Source: Maridesulfovibrio bastinii DSM 16055 (GTDB lineage Bacteria; Desulfobacterota; Desulfovibrionia; Desulfovibrionales; Desulfovibrionaceae). From it: a DNA stretch of 64,000 nucleotides. Both the position numbers and the translations under genes were made by a program. The notes under the pieces were generated by a model. That model saw nothing but the letters and a program-made list of their open reading frames with translations. It was not told where the DNA came from and searched no databases. The stretch is taken from positions 124,001 to 188,000 of the forward strand of contig NZ_AUCX01000009.1 of the NCBI RefSeq assembly GCF_000429985.1, read 5' to 3'. This document shows positions 35,537 to 44,632 of the stretch, one piece after another. Position 1 is the stretch's first letter, and each line of letters starts with the position of its first letter.

Positions 35537-36036
35537 AATTAACAATGTATAATGTTATATAAATGTGTCTATCTAATAAGCAGTATTGCAATATATTATA
35601 CGCTTATACTTTAAAAGGTGTTCAATAAAATGGTAATTGTGCTTATTTAACCACAATCATCCTCTTTCTTTAATAAAAATAGTTTGTTAAGAAATGTCTA
35701 GTTGATCATTTGTGTTCAAATAAATGTTATTGATTGTAGATAAATGCACTAATAACTCTTTATTTTAATCTATAATATTATTTTTTTATTTATTTTTAAC
35801 GTTATCAAATAATGATTATATATTAAACAGGCTGATATTTTATCTATAAGAGGTATTAAGACATTAATGTCATAGTGATACTGCGTGATCAATTTAATAA
35901 TTTACAACCTGTTGCAGAAAGATAGTTTGTCGTAGAATTAAGAGAATGTTTAAAGTAAATCTGCTCCTTTGCAGCATGATGTCAGTGGCAGCATTTTTGT
36001 GAAGCTTCAGATTTTTTTAAACTAAATTGAAGGTCA
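35537..36036. other. Long AT-rich intergenic region
   Basis: About 500 bp of strongly AT-rich sequence with many short T and A tracts. No open frame with a credible ribosome binding site, no tRNA and no clear terminator was seen. It precedes a possibly structured leader for the S24-type regulator. Confidence 0.5.
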
Positions 36037-36146
36037 TATCCGGTCCGGTACAGGGGAATGGAGCCGTCCCGCATTAGACGTGGGTTTTCAAGGCTTTGGG
36101 GAACCAGTTAGGACAGACCGTAAAACATAAAATATAGTACGGTTAT
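36037..36146 (+). ncRNA. Candidate structured leader RNA, faintly cobalamin-riboswitch-like
   Basis: G+C-rich island in an AT-rich gap just before the S24 regulator. Possible pairings: CGGTC (about 36041) with GACCG (about 36116), closing about 80 nt; CCCGC/GTGGG (about 36068-36084); GGTTTTC with GGGAACC around 36082-36104; and ACCGT/ACGGT just before the ribosome binding site. The order CCGGTCC, GGGGAAT, GAGCCGTCCCGC and AGTTAGGACAGACC recalls conserved blocks of cobalamin riboswitches (btuB type), but several required elements appear missing. It could equally be an unrelated structured leader. Confidence 0.3.
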
Positions 36147-36162
36147 CAGGAGGTAGTCTAAC

Positions 36163-36849
36163 ATGTCTAAATGGTTTGACGAGGCATTGGAAAGAATCAA
36201 AAAAGCTACCGGGACAAGAACCCAGGTTCAGCTGGCTGAAATTCTTGATATCAGACAGTCAAGTATTTCAGATGCAAAAAGGCGCAGTTCTATTCCCGCG
36301 GAGTGGTATATAAAATTATACAAAACTCATGGTCTCAACCCGGACTGGCTGGCTGAAGGCATCGAGCCGGTTTATCTCAAGCCTGAAAAAGGTAAAGTCG
36401 CCGCAGATAATATTTTAAGCGAAACAACAGCCCATTATGGTCAGGTTCAATCCAGAGGCCGTGTGGTGATGGTCTCATCCATGGTCGGCGAAAATGCTGA
36501 TTCAGACGTATGGGAGCCTTATCAGGTTGGAGAGCTTAATATACCTGAGACTTTCTACAGGACGTCCCTTATCGTTGTTAAAGCTGAGGGCTCTGCAATG
36601 GAGCCGATAGTTAAAAGAAATGCTTTTGTCGGCATTGATGAAACCCAGAAGAGACTCATGGCAGGCGATGTCTATGCTGTGCATGTTCCCCATCAGGGTG
36701 TCGTCATCCGCAGAGTCTTTTTTGATCCTGAAAAGTCCCGCTTTATACTGCGCCCGGAGAATGACCAGCATCCTGAACTTTTTGTTTCTGTCGAAGAGCA
36801 GTCCAAAGTTGTCATAGGAAGAGTTGTCTGGGTTATGCAGGAGCTTTAG
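36163..36849 (+). CDS. HTH/S24-family (CI- or LexA-like) transcriptional regulator, probably not self-cleaving
   Basis: 228 residues. N-terminal phage-repressor-type HTH (about 15-45: TRTQVQLAEILDIRQSSIS). C-terminal S24 peptidase fold with AEGSAMEP holding the expected Ser (144) and GDVYAVHVPHQGVVIRRVF, where the catalytic Lys position appears to be Arg (183 or 184). No Ala-Gly cleavage site was seen in the linker. It may therefore bind DNA constitutively or respond to something other than RecA. AGGAGG lies before the ATG. Confidence 0.83.
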   Translation: MSKWFDEALERIKKATGTRTQVQLAEILDIRQSSISDAKRRSSIPAEWYIKLYKTHGLNPDWLAEGIEPVYLKPEKGKVAADNILSETTAHYGQVQSRGRVVMVSSMVGENADSDVWEPYQVGELNIPETFYRTSLIVVKAEGSAMEPIVKRNAFVGIDETQKRLMAGDVYAVHVPHQGVVIRRVFFDPEKSRFILRPENDQHPELFVSVEEQSKVVIGRVVWVMQEL

Positions 36850-36956
36850 CTACCTATACTTTTATTGAAGACCCCTTCTTTTTATCTAGTTATTATCCCC
36901 ATGTTGAATGTCTTCATATAGTGCATTGTTTTGAATATCCCGTATGTTTTGGATAT

Positions 36957-36995
36957 AAAAAGCCGCGTTCCGAGATTTTCGGGCGCGGCTTTTTG
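36957..36995 (+). terminator. Rho-independent terminator of the S24 regulator
   Basis: Arms AGCCGCG and CGCGGCT with inner CCGA/TCGG pairing, preceded by AAAA and followed by TTTTT. It may act on both strands. Confidence 0.88.
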
Positions 36996-37102
36996 TGCTT
37001 TGTGCGGACATTGCAGGAACTGTTGCTCCCTGCTAAGCCAGACCTTTCCCAGTTGATAGATAAATCCATCCCCGGTGCTATCGTTATATTTTCGGAGGTA
37101 GA

Positions 37103-37945
37103 ATGAAAAAAATTACGGCTCCAGACATCACTGCCCTAAAAGGACAGCGCAAAATAACAATGATTACGGCTTATGATTATCCCTCGGCCCTTATAGCGGA
37201 TGCTGCTGAGGTGGATATGATTCTTGTCGGCGATTCTTTAGGCATGGTTGTGCTTGGTTATGATGATACCCTTGCCGTTACCATGGAAGATATGCTGCAT
37301 CATTGCGCTGCTGTTTCAAGAGGAGCTTCAAAAGCTTTGATTGTGGCTGATCTGCCATTCATGTCATACCACGAAAGTGTCTCTCAGGCTGTCAGCAATG
37401 CCGGAAGGTTTTTGCAGAAAACCGGGGTGCGTGCTGTGAAGCTTGAGGGCGGCAGGCCTTACTGCGAACACGTGAGAGCTATCGTCAATGCCGGTATACC
37501 TGTGCAGGGTCATCTGGGGCTTACCCCTCAGCATGTGGCTAATTTTGGAGGATTTAAAGCTCAGGGTAAAACCGCTGAAGCCGCAGCCGGACTCCTTGAA
37601 GATGCTCTGGCCCTTCAGGATGCAGGCTGTTTCAGCATTGTACTTGAGGCCGTTCCCGCTGAAGTTGCGGAAGTCATTACCGAGAAGCTCGATATTCCGA
37701 CAATAGGTATCGGAGCCGGTCCGTCAACATCAGGTCAGGTTCTTGTTTTTCATGATATTCTAGGTCTTTTTGATAAGTTTGTGCCTAAATTTGTTAAAAA
37801 ATATGCCCATATCAGGGAAGATGCGATTGAAGCGATCTCTGAATATCGCAGAGAAGTAAGTGTTGGTGATTTTCCCGGAGCAGAGCAGACAAATCACATG
37901 AATGCTGATGAATTGCGCATATTTAAAGATATGCTCAATAAGTAA
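37103..37945 (+). CDS. panB: 3-methyl-2-oxobutanoate hydroxymethyltransferase PanB
   Basis: First committed step of pantothenate synthesis: adds a hydroxymethyl group from methylenetetrahydrofolate to 2-oxoisovalerate. 280 residues with ITMITAYDYPSALIADAAEVD, VGDSLGMVVLGYDDTLAVTMEDM (metal and substrate), VKLEGG, PVQGHLGLTPQHV and IPTIGIGAGPSTSGQVLVFHD, all typical. CGGAGG lies before the ATG. panC and panD are not in the window; coaBC (5.8 kb) acts later in the same route. Confidence 0.96.
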   Translation: MKKITAPDITALKGQRKITMITAYDYPSALIADAAEVDMILVGDSLGMVVLGYDDTLAVTMEDMLHHCAAVSRGASKALIVADLPFMSYHESVSQAVSNAGRFLQKTGVRAVKLEGGRPYCEHVRAIVNAGIPVQGHLGLTPQHVANFGGFKAQGKTAEAAAGLLEDALALQDAGCFSIVLEAVPAEVAEVITEKLDIPTIGIGAGPSTSGQVLVFHDILGLFDKFVPKFVKKYAHIREDAIEAISEYRREVSVGDFPGAEQTNHMNADELRIFKDMLNK

Positions 37946-38003
37946 ACAGAAATCAGCCTGATTTTTATTTATGGAATTTTAACGACTAAAAAACGGTGAT
38001 CAT

Positions 38004-38240
38004 GTGGATACACGGATATTTGATTTGAATCTTTCAATGGAAGCGACTTCCCTTTATCTCCTGCTTGAAGGATTGGGAGCGAAGCAGGCAGTGCTGCTTG
38101 AAGATGAATGCAGAATACGCTGGAACGCCGCTGATGAAGATTATGATAAAGGCCGCGAGGAATTATTGTTGCTGAATATCATCGAAAAAAAAGGGGAAGG
38201 GCTCAAGCTTGTCTCCCCGGACAGCTGGAGAACTAATTAG
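38004..38240 (+). CDS. Small hypothetical protein, possible partner of the downstream membrane protein
   Basis: 78 residues starting at GTG 38004 (a GGTGAT lies upstream). Acidic, no membrane segment. It ends with SWRTN, and its stop codon abuts the ATG of the membrane protein, implying co-transcription. The sequence LLLEGLGAKQAVLLEDECRIRW has no recognised motif. Confidence 0.6.
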   Translation: MDTRIFDLNLSMEATSLYLLLEGLGAKQAVLLEDECRIRWNAADEDYDKGREELLLLNIIEKKGEGLKLVSPDSWRTN

Positions 38241-39212
38241 ATGGAAACTGCTATAACTCCGGCCCTGATCTGGCATGGGCTGGGATATCCTCTTGTCAGG
38301 CTTATCTTTTTCATCAGCCTTGGATTGCTTGTAGGTAATATAGTTGAAGGTCTCAGGTGGACCCGTGCCATGGGCAGACTTGCAAAGCCTCTGGTGAAGG
38401 CCGGGAGACTCAAGGATATCAGCGGAGCAAGTTTTGCTTTGGCTTTTTTTTCAGGTATTGCCGCGAATTCAATGCTTTCCGAAGCTTATGAAAACGGACG
38501 CATAAATGACCGTGAGCTTATAGTCTCCAATCTTTTTAACAGTCTCCCAACATATTTTCTGCACATGCCTACGGTCTTTTTCATTGCCGCTCCTTTTATC
38601 GGTAATGTCGCTTTTATATATGTCGGAATTACTTTTGCTGCGGCATGTCTCAGAACTGTTGCCGTGGTCCTCTGGGGTAGATTTTCCCTTGAAGGTGAGG
38701 GTAGTAGCGGAGATCTTGATGCTATTCTGAATAAGACTGAGAAACCAAGCATAAAGAGTGTATTGCAGAAAGCCTGGAAGCGTTTTAAACGCAGACTCCC
38801 TAAGATAGTCTACATTACAGTGCCCATTTATACGGCCTTCTTCTTTTTAAAGCATTACGGATTTTTTGAGTGGTTCGAGCGATATCTGAGTGGAGGATTA
38901 TCTTCTTTTACATGGTTCAATCCGCAGACTCTGGGAATTATCGCTTTCAGTATCGCTTCTGAATTCACAGCCGGTCTTGCGGCCGCAGGTTCTCTTCTTC
39001 ATGCCGGTTCATTATCACCAAGAGGTATAGTCATTGCCCTACTAGTGGGTAATATACTTTCAACGCCCATGAGGGCCGTTAGACATCAGCTGCCTTATTA
39101 TGCGGGCATATTCAATGGCCGTCTGGCTCTGAAGCTTATGGGCTGCAATCAGATACTCAGAGCTTTAAGCCTGATAGTTGTAGGCTCTGTCTATGTTGTG
39201 CTGACTTCCTAA
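38241..39212 (+). CDS. Nucleoside-recognition (Gate) domain membrane protein
   Basis: 323 residues with about eight hydrophobic helices. It resembles nucleoside-recognition domain / SpmA-B-like proteins: FISLGLLVGNIVEGLRWTRA, LAFFSGIAANSMLSEAYENGR and FLHMPTVFFIAAPFIG, and later AFSIASEFTAGLAAAGSLL and VGNILSTPMRAVRHQLPYYAGIF. Transport substrate unknown. Start directly follows the small ORF upstream; the 3' end overlaps the convergent gene by 4 bp, so no separate terminator fits between. Confidence 0.78.
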   Translation: METAITPALIWHGLGYPLVRLIFFISLGLLVGNIVEGLRWTRAMGRLAKPLVKAGRLKDISGASFALAFFSGIAANSMLSEAYENGRINDRELIVSNLFNSLPTYFLHMPTVFFIAAPFIGNVAFIYVGITFAAACLRTVAVVLWGRFSLEGEGSSGDLDAILNKTEKPSIKSVLQKAWKRFKRRLPKIVYITVPIYTAFFFLKHYGFFEWFERYLSGGLSSFTWFNPQTLGIIAFSIASEFTAGLAAAGSLLHAGSLSPRGIVIALLVGNILSTPMRAVRHQLPYYAGIFNGRLALKLMGCNQILRALSLIVVGSVYVVLTS

Positions 39213-40381
39213 CGCTGCTTCGTAAATGTGCAGTGACCTTTCTTATTGCAGGTGATGGTTCCGGCAACCTGACCATGGGCTGAAACCAGACATCTGTTAA
39301 GAGCCGCCCCGTTGAATTCATAAAAGGAACTGATGGAATTGTAGAAAGCTTCAAGAGCTTTGCCGTCAAGACCTTTGACTGCATTGTCGTCAATTTCAAC
39401 AGTGTAGATAGCTCCTTTTCGGGCATGCTTTATAAATACCGGGTTTCCGGCAGCTGATTTAATTTGAGAAAAGGATTCAAGGTCATGCAGTTTCTTACTG
39501 TAAAATTTAATTTTATTTTTAAAGAATGATGAATTCGGCTGCATTTTTGATAATGCTTTGTATCCGTTCATATTTTTTTCCAGTTCAAAACCGGGAAGAC
39601 TTTTAACATAAGAAAGAAGCAGAATCATTTCTTCCTGATCCGCTTTTTCCGAATCAGTCCATTGAGGGCATGCTTCACCAGCTTTTTTGAGATCGCTGTC
39701 ATACACAAAGATGCAGGGATCTTTACTCATGTCTGGGACTTCAGCCTTAACTTTATTTATAAAAGCCGCAGCGGTTTTCATGGGATCACCGGAGGCGGTG
39801 ACTATAAAACAGAATTCCCGGTTCATCCTTATGTCAATAATTGTATTGTCTACAACAGCCATCTTCATGGCCTTGCTGATGAATTCCTTGCGGGCCTGAT
39901 GCAGTTCTTTGCGGCCTTCATAGTGGGCCAGCCGGGCCTTGTAGTAGGAGCTGGAGGGATTGAGTTTCAGCAAAGCTCTATAACCCTTGAGATTGGACTG
40001 AACATCAGCCGGATTGAGGCTGTAGACATAAGCATAAAGCAGTTTTTCAAAGTCACTGTCTTTAACCGGTTTTGGAAATCCTTCTCCGGCGCGATTAAAG
40101 TTCTGGTAGATAATTACAACCCGGTAGTCTGAAAAATCGCAGGTACCGGATTTCTTCTGCATAATTTTTTTTATCGCAGTTTTGCATTTCACTGCATCAG
40201 TTTTTTTATTTGAATCAAGAACAGCAAGAAAAAGTCCTTTTTCACCTGAAAAATTGCTGACGGCAGAGATTGATGATGCCGCCGAGACAAATGCATTGGA
40301 GCATACCTGAGCAAAAGAAGTGGATGGTATGATCAGAGTAAGAATAATGATGGCAGAGAGTATGAATTTGCTGGATCTCAT
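39209..40381 (-). CDS. Secreted protein with an internal duplication, unknown function
   Basis: About 390 residues. Start at ATG 40381 with AAGGAAC upstream gives a signal peptide (SSKFILSAIIILTLIIPSTSFA). Two related segments are visible: NLKGYRALLKLNPSSSYYK...KELHQ and NMNGYKALSKMQPNSSFFK...KLHDLE, each followed by a domain of similar length, so the protein arose by tandem duplication. Several cysteines may form disulfides in the periplasm. The family is not recognised. It follows the exonuclease gene with a 37-bp gap on the same strand. Confidence 0.7.
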   Translation of the reverse strand: MRSSKFILSAIIILTLIIPSTSFAQVCSNAFVSAASSISAVSNFSGEKGLFLAVLDSNKKTDAVKCKTAIKKIMQKKSGTCDFSDYRVVIIYQNFNRAGEGFPKPVKDSDFEKLLYAYVYSLNPADVQSNLKGYRALLKLNPSSSYYKARLAHYEGRKELHQARKEFISKAMKMAVVDNTIIDIRMNREFCFIVTASGDPMKTAAAFINKVKAEVPDMSKDPCIFVYDSDLKKAGEACPQWTDSEKADQEEMILLLSYVKSLPGFELEKNMNGYKALSKMQPNSSFFKNKIKFYSKKLHDLESFSQIKSAAGNPVFIKHARKGAIYTVEIDDNAVKGLDGKALEAFYNSISSFYEFNGAALNRCLVSAHGQVAGTITCNKKGHCTFTKQR

Positions 40382-40418
40382 GGTTTGTCTGTTCCTTGAT
40401 TCAAATTTGCTGGTTGAT

Positions 40419-41039
40419 TCAGGCCGGTTCAACCGGGGCTTCTTTTATCACCCCGAGTTTTAAAAATTCCATATAAATTTTACGGCTTATCCAGGCGTCT
40501 GTGGCAGCATAGATAATCTGCTGTGAAGTAAGCACCTTGCGGCCCCAGTTGGAGCATTGTACCCCTTTTGAAATTCTGAAACCGAGCAGATTCGCGGCAA
40601 GGTTCCTCAGTCCGCAGGTATGCATCCCCAGACCACGGGCAAGGTCTCCGAGATCATGAAATCCTCCCGGAGAAAAACGGGATAGTGCAATAAGCTCTTT
40701 GACATCGTTGCCAACGGCTACTCCGGTTTTTATGATATCGGCTGAAGAGAGGATTTCCTTAATTTCATCGGAAAAAGAGATATGGCTTAAATGAAGTAGA
40801 AAGACCCTCTGAGCTGTTGCCAGCTGGATAAGAGAAGGGTTGTAGGATACCCCCTTCCTGAAAGCCGGTCTTGTTTCAGTATCAAAACCGAGAATGGGTT
40901 CTTTGCCGATTTCGTGCATAGCTGCAGCGACATCTTCTTCTTTATCTATAAGCACAATTTCCCCCTCGTACTGCTGTAGGGGGAGTTCGTTTATTTCCTC
41001 TTTGCTAAACTTTCTTTTATATTTTTCAGGTATTTCCAT
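40419..41039 (-). CDS. 3'-5' exonuclease domain protein (RNase D-like, DEDDy)
   Basis: About 206 residues, only the exonuclease domain. FDTET (Asp, Glu), TGVAVGNDVKEL (Asp) and YAATDAWISRKIY (Tyr and Asp) make up the DEDDy active site. There is no HRDC domain, so it is not a full RNase D. It could trim RNA or DNA. An in-frame TTG at 41060 is possible, but ATG 41039 was preferred; neither has a good ribosome binding site. Confidence 0.85.
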   Translation of the reverse strand: MEIPEKYKRKFSKEEINELPLQQYEGEIVLIDKEEDVAAAMHEIGKEPILGFDTETRPAFRKGVSYNPSLIQLATAQRVFLLHLSHISFSDEIKEILSSADIIKTGVAVGNDVKELIALSRFSPGGFHDLGDLARGLGMHTCGLRNLAANLLGFRISKGVQCSNWGRKVLTSQQIIYAATDAWISRKIYMEFLKLGVIKEAPVEPA

Positions 41040-41200
41040 TTGTATTAACGAGACAGTCAATTAATGAAGACCGCGAGTTGGAGCGGCCTTCTTCGCGGCT
41101 GGTGGATAAAATGTTGTCCGGGAATTATATGTGTCCGCCCCCGAAGTCGTTATTAAGGAGTAACATAACTGCTCCATCTGCGGAAGCGTTACACATCAGC

Positions 41201-41240
41201 AATAAAAAATAACGTCATTTCCCCGGAAATGTTCGTTATT
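41201..41240 (-). terminator. Rho-independent terminator of prfC
   Basis: Stem AATAACG-CATTTCC/GGAAATG-CGTTATT with small internal mismatches. On the minus strand it is followed by TTTTTT. The left part of the stem contains the prfC stop codon. Confidence 0.85.
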
Positions 41241-42837
41241 GATGTTCCCTTGTCTTGTTGAAAGATATTTCAGGCCATTCTTCTTCAGCCTGCTGGAGTC
41301 TCCACTGGCTGGGAGCGAGAAAAGTAAGATTGTCGTCCCCGTCCAGAGCCACAAATCTGGGGTATCTTTTTTTAATACCCTCAAGTTGTTTTTTGTCCTT
41401 TGAGTAAATCCAGCGTGCTGTGTAGTATTCAACCGGTTCGTAAAGGGCCTCGACTCCATACTCGTTTTTAAGACGGGACATAATCACGTCAAACTGCAGA
41501 ACTCCTACAGCTCCGAGAATGTTGTCATTGTTACCGAGAGGCTTAAACAACTGTACGGCACCTTCTTCGGCCAGCTGATGCAATCCCTTGGTAAGCTGTT
41601 TGCTTTTCAAGGGATCACGCAGAATTACTCTGCGGAAATGTTCAGGTGCAAAGTTCGGTATGCCGGTAAATTTAAGCTCTTCCTTCTGGCTGAAGGTATC
41701 ACCTATTTTTATGGTTCCGTGGTTGTGAACACCGATAATATCGCCGGGCCAGGCTTCTTCGACTCCGGTACGGTCCTGAGCCATGAATATGGTGGCGTTT
41801 GCAATCTGAATTTCTTTATTAATGCGATGGTGGCGCACTTTCATTCCGCGGGTGAATTTCCCTGAGCAGATACGCATAAAAGCAATACGGTCCCTGTGGG
41901 CCGGGTCCATATTGGCCTGAATTTTAAAAGCCACTGCTGAAAATTCAGGTTCAAGAGGGGAGACTTCTCTGGTTGTGGTCGCTCTCGGCCTCGGGGCCGG
42001 GGCAAGTTCCACAAATGAATCCAGCATTTCCTGAACCCCGAAGTTGTTGATGGCACTACCGAAAAATACCGGAGTCTGTTTTCCGTCAAGATAGCGTTGG
42101 CGGTCAAAAGGATAACCGGCTCCGTCAAGCAGTTCCAGTTCCTCACGCAGCTGTTCAGCGTTATCACTGCCGATAAGCTCATCAAGGTGTTCACTGTTTA
42201 TGTCATCAATTACTTCACCTTTTTGTATGCCTCCGTTGTGGGTGGCTGAAAAAAGATGCAGTTTCTTTTTGTGGATATTATATGTTCCCTTGAAGTCTTT
42301 TCCCATACCTATGGGCCAGCTCAGGGGAGCGCATTCAATATTAAGGGTTTCTTCGATATCCGACATCAGTTCGAAAGGATCGAGTCCTTCACGGTCGAGC
42401 TTGTTTATGAAAGTCATGATCGGAGTATCACGCATGCGGCAGACTTCCATCAGCTTGCGGGTCTGGTTTTCAACACCTTTGGCGCTGTCTATAACCATAA
42501 GAGCCGAGTCAACAGCAGTGAGAACCCTGTAGGTATCTTCGGAAAAGTCCTGGTGACCGGGAGTATCAAGCAGGTTTACCTCATAGTCCTTGTAATGAAA
42601 TTTCATAACCGAAGTTGTTACCGAAATTCCGCGTTCCTGCTCCATTTTCATCCAGTCGGATGTTGCATGGCGGTTGGCTTTTCTTGATTTTACCGTTCCG
42701 GCCATCTGAATAGCCCCTCCAAAGAGAAGCAGTTTTTCAGTCAGTGTTGTTTTACCGGCGTCAGGGTGGCTGATTATGCCGAACGTCCTTCTGCGTTCAA
42801 CTTCTTTTTGTATCTGGCGTTCCAGTTCGTTTTGCAT
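41236..42837 (-). CDS. prfC: Peptide chain release factor 3 (RF3)
   Basis: GTPase that recycles RF1 and RF2 from the ribosome. 533 residues, normal length. G1 [50 protein letters not shown] (the RF3-specific switch region), G3 [17 protein letters not shown]4 NKLDRE. Domains II-III follow to the C terminus. The ATG at 42837 has AGGA upstream. Single-gene unit with its own terminator. Confidence 0.97.
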   Translation of the reverse strand: MQNELERQIQKEVERRRTFGIISHPDAGKTTLTEKLLLFGGAIQMAGTVKSRKANRHATSDWMKMEQERGISVTTSVMKFHYKDYEVNLLDTPGHQDFSEDTYRVLTAVDSALMVIDSAKGVENQTRKLMEVCRMRDTPIMTFINKLDREGLDPFELMSDIEETLNIECAPLSWPIGMGKDFKGTYNIHKKKLHLFSATHNGGIQKGEVIDDINSEHLDELIGSDNAEQLREELELLDGAGYPFDRQRYLDGKQTPVFFGSAINNFGVQEMLDSFVELAPAPRPRATTTREVSPLEPEFSAVAFKIQANMDPAHRDRIAFMRICSGKFTRGMKVRHHRINKEIQIANATIFMAQDRTGVEEAWPGDIIGVHNHGTIKIGDTFSQKEELKFTGIPNFAPEHFRRVILRDPLKSKQLTKGLHQLAEEGAVQLFKPLGNNDNILGAVGVLQFDVIMSRLKNEYGVEALYEPVEYYTARWIYSKDKKQLEGIKKRYPRFVALDGDDNLTFLAPSQWRLQQAEEEWPEISFNKTREHQ

Positions 42838-43175
42838 ATTATATTCCTGAATCCTTTCGGATAATGATTATTATGAAGTATTATGCTGTGCCGACCAAGT
42901 GCGGCCCGTCCCGGAAGGGGGTATCAGTAATTCCGCAAAGGTCAAGTCTTCTTTGTGTCATAAAACTTTTATGGAATAGTTTCAGACAGGAAGTTGCATA
43001 ACTTAGGGTAGTGAACTATCAGCAGTATAATGATAGTCGGACGGAGAGCATCCTAATTAAATATGGCATGTTAGACAATAGTTTGAATTAAGGTTGGCTT
43101 TACAGGGCAAATAAGGGTAATATCAGGCTCTGAATTTGTTTTGTGTGCGGATGTAAGAATATTATGGAGGAAGTT
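42838..43175. other. Intergenic region between divergent prfC and methyltransferase-like genes
   Basis: About 340 bp. It should hold the promoters of both genes. A TATAAT-like hexamer lies at 43026-43031 but lacks a good -35 at the right distance. CTATCA/TGATAG near 43016-43036 forms a small inverted repeat. Nothing further could be supported. Confidence 0.45.
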
Positions 43176-44156
43176 ATGTCAGGCGAGATAGTGAAAAAGG
43201 CCAGTTTAAGGCTTTTGCACCGTCCCCCGATGAAAGATCTTCTTTTAAAAGACGGTATTTTCAGACGCTCTTCACTGGATGATGATCTTGAAGAGGCCGG
43301 AGACGGCAGTACTCCCTTATCAGATGCTCTGGTTCTTAATATTCTGGTAAAGTTTTTTTACGCCTACATTTATCCGGATTCAGTACAAAAAGAGCTGTCC
43401 TTGGAAGACGTTACCCTTCTTTTTGATCAGTTCGCACACAGAAGGCTCGGCAGTGAAGTTCTTGATGAAAAGGTTGAGCTGAGAAAAATTCTGCTCTCGT
43501 ACGGATTTGCTCTCTGCATGCTTGGTGATATCCCCAGAACAGCTCACATATTCAGTGCCATAGCCGGAGGACGAACAGAGCCGGGGGATGTTTTCAGAGG
43601 GCTTGATATCGGCTCCGGTACTGGAATCCTCATGCTTGCGATGTTTGTCCGGGCCGGAAGAAATGGATTCAAAAATATTTCACTTGCAGGAATAGAGCGT
43701 AACCGGGCCGTGTGCGAGAGAACAAATGAAGTTCTTGCAGGCCTTGCTGCCGGGAGAGTGATTGTAACAGATGCCAAGAGACCGGAAGCTTACGGTATGC
43801 TTGGGGGACACAAGCTTGATTTTGTTGCCAACGAGACTCTGCCGAGTATGAATAAAAGTTTATGGAAAGAAGATTTTGTTTTTATCTGCAAAACCATGTT
43901 TGAGACGATACCCGGTCAGTTGTCCGAGACCGGTTTTTTCCCGGAGGGAGTTGTTGTCGGGCGCTCACCTCAAGAGGAAATGCATATTTTAAGCAGAGAA
44001 AATAAATTCAGCTATGCAGGTGAGTACCCGTTGAGGCTGATGAAGCCTTATGCTTTAATTATGGATGGCGTTCCAGTTGCTCTGGATGCTGTCGGAATTG
44101 AACAGAGGCAATATATTCCCGACTCCTGGCTGTCAGTGCTGGGGAGGAGATGGTAA
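43176..44156 (+). CDS. SAM-dependent methyltransferase-like protein, substrate unknown
   Basis: About 326 residues. Start at ATG 43176 with GGAGG at 5-bp spacing; other in-frame starts upstream lack this. The N-terminal 120 residues are helical and unassigned. DIGSGTGILMLAMFVRAG with IERNRAVCERTNEVL is a class I methyltransferase nucleotide-binding region. FVANETLPSMNKSLWKEDFVF occupies the catalytic-loop position. It lacks NPPF/Y, so not an N6-adenine enzyme. It overlaps the RsbW-like gene by one base (TAATG), indicating coupling. Confidence 0.7.
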   Translation: MSGEIVKKASLRLLHRPPMKDLLLKDGIFRRSSLDDDLEEAGDGSTPLSDALVLNILVKFFYAYIYPDSVQKELSLEDVTLLFDQFAHRRLGSEVLDEKVELRKILLSYGFALCMLGDIPRTAHIFSAIAGGRTEPGDVFRGLDIGSGTGILMLAMFVRAGRNGFKNISLAGIERNRAVCERTNEVLAGLAAGRVIVTDAKRPEAYGMLGGHKLDFVANETLPSMNKSLWKEDFVFICKTMFETIPGQLSETGFFPEGVVVGRSPQEEMHILSRENKFSYAGEYPLRLMKPYALIMDGVPVALDAVGIEQRQYIPDSWLSVLGRRW

Positions 44157-44629
44157 TGGGGATGAGCGATAACTGTAAACATGGTGCCTGCGATTTCTCA
44201 CTTGATGAAGCTGAACATGAGCTGGAGGGATTCTTCTGCCTTGAAGCATCATTCAAGGGCAATATTGAATGCTCTGCTCAGGCCTGCGAAAAACTCATGG
44301 ATTCAATAAGCATGTCACCTGCTGCGGGTGACTGGTTTGAAATTTCGCTGCTTCTTCAGGAAGCCGTCAACAATGCCGTTCTGCACGGGTGCAGCAACTG
44401 TACCGACCATGAAGTAAAAGTGACTGTGTGCAGCAACGGAAGCACTGTTGAGGTCCATGTCAAACATAACGGGGCGGCCTGGGACTGGCAGTCTGAAGAC
44501 TGGGATCTTCCTGACCCTGATTCCGTCTGCGGGCGCGGGCTTTTCATTATCGACAGTTATGCTCACGAAAAAAAGATAAGTGATGACGGCCGCAGTATGG
44601 TTCTTATCCGCCGTTTGGGGAGCGATTAG
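44156..44629 (+). CDS. RsbW-like anti-sigma-factor-type ATP-binding protein
   Basis: About 157 residues, a HATPase_c_2-type domain. N box LLQEAVNNAVLHG and G box DSVCGRGLFIIDSYA are clear. An N-terminal stretch of about 30 residues has two Cys and one His (CKHGACDF). No H box, so a switch protein kinase or anti-sigma factor rather than a sensor kinase. Start at ATG 44156 has GGAGG at 8-bp spacing. No anti-anti-sigma factor or sigma factor is adjacent. Its 3' end converges on the giant kinase with a 3-bp gap. Confidence 0.78.
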   Translation: MGMSDNCKHGACDFSLDEAEHELEGFFCLEASFKGNIECSAQACEKLMDSISMSPAAGDWFEISLLLQEAVNNAVLHGCSNCTDHEVKVTVCSNGSTVEVHVKHNGAAWDWQSEDWDLPDPDSVCGRGLFIIDSYAHEKKISDDGRSMVLIRRLGSD

Positions 44630-44632
44630 GTT

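Noticed and set aside
36921-37106. 61-residue open frame before panB
   Set aside because: Translates the terminator stem and runs into the panB start; no ribosome binding site.
37455-37475. CACGTG core inside panB
   Set aside because: Flanks do not match parS arms; only the central six bases agree.
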